DNA of 36,978 nucleotides. Source: Vulcanimicrobiota bacterium (GTDB lineage: Bacteria > Vulcanimicrobiota > Vulcanimicrobiia > Eremiobacterales > Eremiobacteraceae). Positions 30,316 to 36,978 of this stretch are shown here, one piece after another. The position numbers and the translations under genes are program-made. The notes beneath the pieces were generated by a model that was given only the letters and a program-made list of their open reading frames with translations, was not told the origin of the DNA and searched no databases. Where the stretch lies: NCBI GenBank assembly GCA_019237415.1, contig JAFAHD010000058.1:1-36978 (forward strand), given 5' to 3'. Every line of letters starts with the position of its first letter. Positions within the stretch are counted from its first letter, which is position 1.

Positions 30316-31349
30316 GCGCCGCGAGTGCGCGCCGCTTCCGGCGCGGGAAGCACCTTCACGAAATTGTCTGCGAGCGCATCGTAGTCCGGCGACCGGTACT
30401 CTTCGATCCTGCCCTCATCGCAGAGCGCGGCAAGCACCGGATCGATGGGCAGCTGTGCGAGCAGCGGCGCGCCGCTTTCGACGACGAGCTGAACGCCCTT
30501 GCTGGGACCGAACGGTTCGAGTCGCGCGCCGCTCGGGTCGACGAAATATGCCATGTTCTCGACGAGCCCCATCACGCGCGCATCGAGCTTCTGCACGAGT
30601 TTGATCGCTTTGCTCACGATCATCGTCGCGAGTCCTTGCGGCGTGCTGACGAGCACTGTTCCATCGACCGGCAACGCCTGCAGCACGGTGAGCGGCGCAT
30701 CGGATGTTCCGGGCGGAAGGTCGACCAGCAGATAGTCGAGCGTGCCCCACTCGAGGTCGCCGTAGAATTGTTTGATGGCGCTAGACACCATCGGCCCGCG
30801 CCAGATGACCGCTTCATTCTCGTTGTCGAGGATGAGGTTCATCGACATGAGCGGGATGCCGGTGCGCGTCACCGGCGGATGCGGTTTGCCGTCCGCTCCT
30901 TTGTACAGCCGCGCGGTGACGCCGAAGAGTTTTGCTTGGCTTGGGCCGGTGATATCGGCGTCGAGGATGCCCACGCGGTACCCGCGCCGCTGCAACGCGA
31001 CCGCAAGCAGCGCGGTGACGGTGGACTTCCCGACGCCTCCCTTGCCGGACATGACGGCGACGACGTGCTCGATGCCGGGCTTGCGCTGGCGTTCCATCGG
31101 CGGCGCATGCGGCCCGGCGAGTTTGCGTCGCGAAGGCGGCACCGTGCCGTCAGCGACGAATCGTTCGAGGTCGGCCATGAGCGCTGCGAGATCGAGGTTG
31201 TGGACGGCCGCACCGCCCCGAATGCTCTCGCGAGTGGACACGTGACAGCCGGCGCATGGCAGACCGTGCGCGGCGAACACCGCTTCGGCTCCCTTGTGCG
31301 TCTCGACGACGTCGCGGATCAGGGTATCGGGGGAAAGGGTCGAAGGCAT
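30312..31349 (-). CDS. Mrp/ApbC/NBP35-type P-loop ATPase fused to an N-terminal DUF1858 domain
   Basis: The start is ATG 31349 (MPSTLSPDTLIRDVVETHKG), giving 345 residues; the track ORF begins too far upstream. Residues 5-63 match DUF1858, including its CxxC (LPCAGCHVS, Cys32 and Cys35). Residues about 93-335 are an Mrp/ApbC ATPase: deviant Walker A GKGGVGKST (102-110), DADITGPSQ and DLPPGTSDAPLT. Mrp proteins carry [4Fe-4S] clusters to apo-enzymes through a C-terminal CxxC after VENMSxF. Here that place reads VENMAYFVDPSGARL and has no Cys. The N-terminal Cys pair may substitute. It lies 4 bases after the NRDE gene. Confidence 0.88.
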   Translation of the reverse strand: MPSTLSPDTLIRDVVETHKGAEAVFAAHGLPCAGCHVSTRESIRGGAAVHNLDLAALMADLERFVADGTVPPSRRKLAGPHAPPMERQRKPGIEHVVAVMSGKGGVGKSTVTALLAVALQRRGYRVGILDADITGPSQAKLFGVTARLYKGADGKPHPPVTRTGIPLMSMNLILDNENEAVIWRGPMVSSAIKQFYGDLEWGTLDYLLVDLPPGTSDAPLTVLQALPVDGTVLVSTPQGLATMIVSKAIKLVQKLDARVMGLVENMAYFVDPSGARLEPFGPSKGVQLVVESGAPLLAQLPIDPVLAALCDEGRIEEYRSPDYDALADNFVKVLPAPEAARTRGA

Positions 31350-31353
31350 CGCG

Positions 31354-32127
31354 TTATCGTTCGACGCGCGCGCTGGCGGAATCTTCTGTTCGCAGCAGCG
31401 CCGAGGCGTCGCTGATGCGGCTTTCGCACGCATGACCGCGAGCATAGTAGAAGTTTGCCTGTCCGCCCGCGTCGAGCAGCACGATGGCGCTCGACACCGT
31501 GCCGTACTGCTCGGCCGGGCGATGCACGCACAAGCCGCCGTCGTTGCCGTGCTCGCCGGGGGCATGGTCGGCCAAGGCGTGGTGCAGCTGTGCCGCCAAG
31601 GGCTCGCGCTCTCTTTCGAGCCGCAGCGCGCGTGCGATATCCAACGCGTGGCGCGTCTTCGGATGGCGCCGTTCGTCCATCTCCCAATTGGTCACCGCAT
31701 GGACGCCGTCCAGGATCGGCTCGATGCGCAGTCCGTCATCGCCGGCGTGCGCGGCGATGCCCGCAGAGCGGTCAACCGCGATGAACACGAACGGATTGTA
31801 CGCGTGAGGATCGAGCTCGCGCAGCGACGCGGCGATGCCGGCCGGCGTCGCGAGTTGCGCCAGCTCGCGGACGAGCAGCCCGCGCGAGCGCTTGCGCGGG
31901 TCGTGGCGGCCCGCGCCTCGCCGGTTGGTCAGCGCGACGAGCGTGCCCGTCTCGTTGACGGCGAGCCATGTGCCCCCGGCGACCTCATCGCGCCCACCGA
32001 CGACGAGCGGGCGATCGTGCAGGCGCTGCGGCTCAGTCGACGGCCGCTCCTCGAACTCGTCGCGATTTGCGGCGATGATGATCGGGTAGACGGGATGACG
32101 GTTTTTCCACAGGAGCAGCGTGCACAC
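31354..32127 (-). CDS. NRDE/TANGO2 family protein
   Basis: I place the start at GTG 32127, so that the protein begins M-C-T-L-L-L-W, because TANGO2/NRDE proteins have an essential Cys at position 2 (Ntn-hydrolase-like nucleophile). The signature NRDE is in IIIAANRDEFEERP. The total is 257 residues, normal for the family. Further conserved parts are GGTWLAVNETGTLVALTNRR and YGTVSSAIVLLDAGG. Its metabolic role in bacteria is not settled; links to lipid and heme metabolism are reported for eukaryotic members. It is first in an operon with the Mrp fusion and a lipoprotein, and divergent from the liv operon. Confidence 0.9.
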   Translation of the reverse strand: MCTLLLWKNRHPVYPIIIAANRDEFEERPSTEPQRLHDRPLVVGGRDEVAGGTWLAVNETGTLVALTNRRGAGRHDPRKRSRGLLVRELAQLATPAGIAASLRELDPHAYNPFVFIAVDRSAGIAAHAGDDGLRIEPILDGVHAVTNWEMDERRHPKTRHALDIARALRLEREREPLAAQLHHALADHAPGEHGNDGGLCVHRPAEQYGTVSSAIVLLDAGGQANFYYARGHACESRISDASALLRTEDSASARVER

Positions 32128-32219
32128 GCGCAGCGACTTCGGTCTGCAAGGAGCGACTTTCCCGCTCGCGAACCCGGACAAGACTTCACCGTCGCCCCAC
32201 ATCTAGAGGAGCGAGCTAC

Positions 32220-33446
32220 ATGCATCGTCCGCTTATCATCGTTGTGGCGCTGGCCGTCGTCGCCGCGGGCTGCTCGCAGCAGTCCTCGCAGACGTCGCCG
32301 GCCGGCAGCGTCATCAAGATCGGCATCGAGCTACCGCTCTCGGGCGCGGACGCCTCGATCGGCGTGCCGACGCAATACGGCGCGCAACTGGCGATCAAGC
32401 AGGCCAATGAAAAGAACCTGGTGCCGGGCTTCACGTTCCAAGCCGATGTGCTCGACGACGTCGTCGGTTCGCGGCACGATCCCGCGCAGGGCGCGAAGAA
32501 CGTGCAGACATTCGGCGCCGATCCGGCGGTGCTCGGCGTCGTCGGTCCGTTCAACAGCAACGTCGCGCGGGCGGAGATCCCGCTCTCCAACAGCCTCCAG
32601 CTCGCGCTCATCAGCCCCGCGAACACCAATCCGACGCTCACCAAAGGGCCGGACGCGATCGCGATGCGCAAAGACCATCCGGACCAGATCGCCTACTTCC
32701 GCGTCTGCACGACCGACGACATCCAAGGCCCGGTCGGTGCGACCTACGAGTATACGAAACTGGGCGCGCGCAAGGCGTACGTGATCGACGACAACGAGAC
32801 GTACGGCAAGGGCGTCGCCGACGAGTGGGAGGCGCAGTTCAAGAAGCTCGGCGGCAGCTCGCTCGGGCACGACCACCTCACCAGCGGCCAGCAAGATTTT
32901 CACGCATTGCTCACGCGCGTCGCCGGCACGCACCCTGATATCGTCTTCTTCGGCGGCAACTCATCGACCGGCGGCGGTCTACTCCGCAAGCAGATGCCCG
33001 ATGCCGGACTGGGGTCGACGATCTACGCCGGCGCGGATGGCATCAGCGATAACCAATTCCTGCAAGACGCCGGCCCGACCGCGGACGACGTGTACGTGAC
33101 GGTCGCCTCGGTGAATGCGACGAAGCTGCCGGCGGCGGCGCAATTCCTCAGAGACTATCAAGCCGAATACAATCAGCCGGTCGGGCCGTATTCGGCGAAC
33201 GCGTACGCGGCGGCGATGGTGTTGATCCACGCGATCGGCGAAGCGGTCAAGGGCAATGGCGGCAAGGCACCCACGCGCGAGCAAGTGCTCGACCAGCTGC
33301 GCCAGACCAAAGACTTTCCAAGCGTCATCGGCACGTTCTCGTTCGACGCGAACGGCGACACGAGCAACCGCATCATCTCGATCTACGAGGCGGTCAAGGG
33401 CAAGTGGGTCTTCGTGACCCAGCAGAACTTCACGGGCGCGCACTGA
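32220..33446 (+). CDS. livK: Branched-chain amino acid ABC transporter, substrate-binding lipoprotein (LivK-like)
   Basis: The 408-residue protein starts at ATG 32220, with GAGGAG 8 bases upstream. The lipobox VAAGC gives lipidated Cys18. The body is a type-I periplasmic binding fold: IKIGIELPLSGADASIG, LGVVGPFNSNVARAEIPL, and YVIDDNETYGKGVADEW. It captures a ligand outside the inner membrane; the family handles leucine, isoleucine, valine and other amides or acids, and the exact ligand is not clear. It leads a five-gene operon with the two permeases and two ATPases. Confidence 0.9.
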   Translation: MHRPLIIVVALAVVAAGCSQQSSQTSPAGSVIKIGIELPLSGADASIGVPTQYGAQLAIKQANEKNLVPGFTFQADVLDDVVGSRHDPAQGAKNVQTFGADPAVLGVVGPFNSNVARAEIPLSNSLQLALISPANTNPTLTKGPDAIAMRKDHPDQIAYFRVCTTDDIQGPVGATYEYTKLGARKAYVIDDNETYGKGVADEWEAQFKKLGGSSLGHDHLTSGQQDFHALLTRVAGTHPDIVFFGGNSSTGGGLLRKQMPDAGLGSTIYAGADGISDNQFLQDAGPTADDVYVTVASVNATKLPAAAQFLRDYQAEYNQPVGPYSANAYAAAMVLIHAIGEAVKGNGGKAPTREQVLDQLRQTKDFPSVIGTFSFDANGDTSNRIISIYEAVKGKWVFVTQQNFTGAH

Positions 33447-33458
33447 CCCGCACGCCGC

Positions 33459-34379
33459 GTGGCGACCTTCCTTCAACAACTCATCAACGGCATAGCCCAA
33501 GGCGGGATGTACGCCCTCATCGCGTTGGGCTACACCATGGTGTACGGCATCGTCGAGCTCATCAATTTCGCGCACGGCGACGTGTTCACGCTGGGCTCGT
33601 TCTTGTGCATCGCGATCCTCGCGTTGCTCGGCGTGTCTGCAAGCGGACAGGTGATCGGCGGTTGGCAAGGCGCGCTCATCGCGCTGCTCGTCATCCTTTT
33701 GGCGGCGTTGTTATGCGGCGTCGTCGGCGTGCTCATCGAGCGTTTCGCTTACCGGCGGTTGCGCAACGCGCCGCGGCTCGCGCCGCTCATCACGGCGATC
33801 GGCGTGTCGTTCCTTCTCCAAGGCGTCATGCGCAATTGGAAGGGCCCGTCTGAGATCTCGTTCCCGCAGTTCTTGCCCAACCCGACGTTTTCGTACGGCG
33901 GCGTGCATATCGACGCGCGCGAGCTGCTGGTCGTCGTCGTGAGCATCGCGATGATGATCGCGCTGCAGTTGTTCATCTACAACACGAAGCTCGGCAAAGC
34001 GATGCGCGCCAGCGCGCAAGACCGCGACGCTGCGCAGTTGATGGGCATCAACGTCAACTCGACGATCGCATGGACGTTCTTCATCGGTTCCGCGCTCGCC
34101 GGCGTCGCGGGATTCATCTCCGGGATGTACTTCGGCACCACGATGTTCACCAACGGGTACCAAGCAGGGCTGAAGGCGTTCACGGCGGCGGTGCTTGGCG
34201 GCATCGGCAACATCGCGGGCGCGATGCTGGGCGGCTTTCTCATCGGCATCGTCGAGGCGATGACGGCCCAGTACATCTCGGATCAGTGGACTAATGTCGT
34301 CGTCTTTTCCATCCTCGTGCTGATCCTCGTGCTGCGTCCGAGCGGCTTGCTCGGCGAGCAGCTGCCGGAGAAAGTCTGA
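33459..34379 (+). CDS. livH: Branched-chain amino acid ABC transporter permease (LivH-like)
   Basis: The 306-residue protein starts at GTG 33459. It has about eight hydrophobic helices. The opening QQLINGIAQGGMYALIALGYTMVYGIVELINFAHGD is the family signature, and AFTAAVLGGIGNIAGAMLGG is the conserved cytoplasmic coupling motif. It forms the membrane channel together with LivM. The stop overlaps the livM start (TGATG). Confidence 0.93.
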   Translation: MATFLQQLINGIAQGGMYALIALGYTMVYGIVELINFAHGDVFTLGSFLCIAILALLGVSASGQVIGGWQGALIALLVILLAALLCGVVGVLIERFAYRRLRNAPRLAPLITAIGVSFLLQGVMRNWKGPSEISFPQFLPNPTFSYGGVHIDARELLVVVVSIAMMIALQLFIYNTKLGKAMRASAQDRDAAQLMGINVNSTIAWTFFIGSALAGVAGFISGMYFGTTMFTNGYQAGLKAFTAAVLGGIGNIAGAMLGGFLIGIVEAMTAQYISDQWTNVVVFSILVLILVLRPSGLLGEQLPEKV

Positions 34380-35482
34380 TGTCCGCGGGAGAGCGTTCGC
34401 TTCGGGCCCGCGTCCGGCTTCCGCTCGGTATCGGCGAAGTGCAGGCGTGGCAGGCGCTCGGCCTCGTGGCAATCATCGCCCTGTTCGTCTTCTATCCCCT
34501 CATCGACCGCAACCAGGGCGATGTCTCATCGGTGGCAGATGCCGGCTATTTCCTGTTGCTCGTGTTCGGCTTGAACATCGTGGTCGGATTTGCCGGGTTG
34601 CTCGACCTTGGCTACGCGGCGTTCTTCGCGATCGGCGCGTACGCGTACGCGATGGTCGCCTCGACGCAATTCAACCTGCACTTCAACTTCTGGCCGATGC
34701 TGATCTTGAGCGGCTGCGTCGCCGCGCTCTTCGGCGTGATCTTAGGCTTCCCGACCTTGCGCTTGCGCGGTGACTATCTCGCGATCGTGACGCTCGGTTT
34801 CGGCGAGATCGTGCCTCAGGTGTTCCTCAATCTCGACAAGTATACGGGTGGGCCCAACGGCATCTCCAACGTCGACCAGCCGGTGCTTTTCGGCTATCAT
34901 TTCGGTTTCAACCCGGTTCCCTACTATTATCTGTACCTCGTGGTCGCGCTGATCTCGCTGGTGCTGCTTAATAACTTGAAGCATTCGCGTCTTGGGCGCG
35001 CGTGGATGGCGATCCGCGAGGACGAGCTCGCTGCGACGCACATGGGCGTCAACCCGGTCACCACCAAGCTGCTTGCGTTCGCGATGGGCGCGTCATTTGC
35101 AGGCCTCGCGGGCTGCATCTACGCGGCCAAACTTACGCTCATCAGTCCTGACGAGTTCAATTTCTCTGTGTCGGTGACGGTTCTCTCAGCGATCGTGCTT
35201 GGCGGCATGGGCAGCCTGACCGGCGCATTCATCGGCGGCTTGCTGCTCGCCGTGCTCAACTTCAAGGTGCTGCCGCAGGTGACGAACTGGACGCACGCGC
35301 TCGGTGCGGCGCTGCACAACGAAGCCGTGCAGAACCTCGACTTGCACTACATCATCTACGGGTTGATCCTCGTGCTCGTCATGCTCTTCAGGCCGGAGGG
35401 ACTCGTCTCCACGGCGTCACGGCGCGCCGAGCTGCACCATGCGCAACCGGCGGCTTCGGCTGCAGCGGCTGGTGTCGAATGA
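34379..35482 (+). CDS. livM: Branched-chain amino acid ABC transporter permease (LivM-like)
   Basis: The 367-residue protein has about ten hydrophobic segments. LivM hallmarks are GLNIVVGFAGLLDLGYAAFFAIGAY, TLRLRGDYLAIVTLGFGEI, GGPNGISNV and SAIVLGGMGSLTGAFIGG. The C-terminal 20 residues are Ala/His-rich. It pairs with LivH to form the transmembrane pore. The ATG overlaps the livH stop, and its end overlaps the livG start by four bases (ATGA). Confidence 0.93.
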   Translation: MSAGERSLRARVRLPLGIGEVQAWQALGLVAIIALFVFYPLIDRNQGDVSSVADAGYFLLLVFGLNIVVGFAGLLDLGYAAFFAIGAYAYAMVASTQFNLHFNFWPMLILSGCVAALFGVILGFPTLRLRGDYLAIVTLGFGEIVPQVFLNLDKYTGGPNGISNVDQPVLFGYHFGFNPVPYYYLYLVVALISLVLLNNLKHSRLGRAWMAIREDELAATHMGVNPVTTKLLAFAMGASFAGLAGCIYAAKLTLISPDEFNFSVSVTVLSAIVLGGMGSLTGAFIGGLLLAVLNFKVLPQVTNWTHALGAALHNEAVQNLDLHYIIYGLILVLVMLFRPEGLVSTASRRAELHHAQPAASAAAAGVE

Positions 35483-36242
35483 GCGCGCCGCTGCTCGCGA
35501 TCGAGGGCTTGACCAAGCGTTTTGGCGGCCTCACCGCGGTGAAGGACCTCACGTTGAACGTCGAAGCTGGTTCGATCGCAAGTCTTATCGGTCCGAACGG
35601 CGCCGGCAAGTCGACCGTGTTCAACGTCATCACCGGCATCTACACGCCGACTGCGGGCGACGTCAAGCTCGACGGCCGTTCAATCGTCGGTTTCAAACCG
35701 CACCAGGTGGCGGGAACCGGGGTCATGCGCACCTTCCAGAATATCCGGCTGTTCGCGTTCATGACGGTGCTCGAGAACGTGATGGTCGGCGATCAGACGC
35801 GTATGCACGCAACGCCGTTCGACAGCGCGTTTCGAACGCCGCGGGCGCAAAAGGAGGAGCGTGCCGTCACCGAACGCGCGATGGAGCTGCTCGACTACGT
35901 CGGGCTTGCGTCCTATGCTCGCGAGTGGGCGCGCAACCTCCCCTATGGCATGCAGCGGCGGTTGGAGATCGCGCGCGCGCTAGCGCCGCAGCCGCGCTTG
36001 CTGCTGCTCGACGAACCTGCCGCAGGCGCCAACCCGACCGAAAAGCGCGACCTCATGGGTCTGGTCCGCTCCATCCGCGACCGCGGCATTACCATCGTGC
36101 TCATCGAGCACGACATGAAGCTGGTCATGGGCATCTCTGATCGCGTGACCGTCCTCGACTACGGCGAGAAGATCAGCGAAGGCGATCCACAGACCGTGCG
36201 CCACGACCCGCGCGTGATCGAAGCGTATCTCGGCAAGGGCGC

Positions 36243-36246
<4 letters not shown>
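35479..36246 (+). CDS. livG: Branched-chain amino acid ABC transporter ATPase (LivG-like)
   Basis: The 255-residue ATPase has Walker A GPNGAGKST, a Q-loop in TFQNIRLF, and Walker B LLLDEPAAGANPTE followed by a His switch in LIEHDMKLVM. The signature-loop region NLPYGMQRRLEIARAL is typical of LivG proteins in place of the usual LSGGQ. It hydrolyses ATP to drive transport with LivF. It is tightly packed between livM and livF, with four-base overlaps on both sides. Confidence 0.95.
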
Positions 36247-36959
<713 letters not shown>

Positions 36960-36961
36960 CC

Positions 36962-36978
36962 ATGTCGCTTGAGGTCGT
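36962..36978 (+). CDS. Start of a further gene, cut by the window edge
   Basis: ATG 36962 opens MSLEV and runs off the end. GAGAGGAGTG is well placed upstream, and the start is 2 bases after the livF stop, so it is probably co-transcribed with the transporter. Five codons are too few to identify it. Confidence 0.5.

Overview
The window is GC-rich (roughly mid-60s percent by eye) bacterial chromosome, gene-dense, with many ATGA, GTGA and TGATG stop/start overlaps and several predicted lipoproteins. It contains no phage genes, insertion sequences or CRISPR array. The mix (SIMPL-domain protein, DUF2277, a FecR protein with a Trp/Tyr-rich region, retropepsin-PDZ, cupredoxin lipoproteins, CoxDEF maturation genes, BolA-Grx4) suggests a little-studied soil or environmental lineage. 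Candidatus Eremiobacterota (WPS-2) is my best guess, but this is an inference from gene content and not a phylogenetic result.

Layout. 1-1.9 kb: a 49-residue orphan with a terminator, then a minus-strand thpR-SIMPL pair. 1.9-7.9 kb: an OmpR-type response regulator and histidine kinase, followed by envelope or secreted proteins (beta-strand repeat protein, retropepsin-PDZ protein, alpha/beta hydrolase, SUOX-fold protein). A five-copy 11-bp direct-repeat array lies between the kinase and the first secreted gene and is a candidate binding site for the regulator. 7.9-9.9 kb: tRNA-Ala(CGC) with its promoter, DUF2277, a TMEM175-like channel, a YdeI/OmpD-associated protein, and the decayed 3' end of a DNRLRE-like surface protein. 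9.9-15.1 kb: a secreted protein, rhomboid protease, LolA-like secreted protein, TolB-like propeller and Kup potassium transporter. 15.3-20.6 kb: a large repeat-bearing FecR-type secreted protein with a strong terminator, a DyP peroxidase with a patatin phospholipase, and HdeD.

20.6-24.4 kb: a TPR membrane protein coupled to a CcdA-like protein that lacks both redox cysteines, then BolA and monothiol glutaredoxin (iron-sulfur trafficking), a SpoIIE-type phosphatase and a small CxxC protein. 24.4-27.8 kb (minus): coxD-coxE-xdhC/coxF maturation genes without visible Mo-hydroxylase subunits, followed by a 13-codon lysine-rich ORF with a near-ideal ribosome binding site and its own terminator. 27.8-30 kb: a TlpA-type thioredoxin and two cupredoxin-like lipoproteins, only one of which keeps copper ligands. 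29.9-32.1 kb (minus): a TANGO2/NRDE protein, a DUF1858-Mrp ATPase fusion and a lipoprotein. 32.2-36.96 kb: a complete liv-type branched-chain amino acid ABC transporter operon (binding protein, two permeases, two ATPases) running into the start of another gene at the window edge.

The points most worth a second look are the 13-aa lysine-rich ORF behind the cox maturation genes, the 11-bp repeat array beside the two-component system, the cysteine-less CcdA, the Mrp ATPase whose only CxxC has moved to an N-terminal DUF1858 domain, and the diverged cupredoxin pair.
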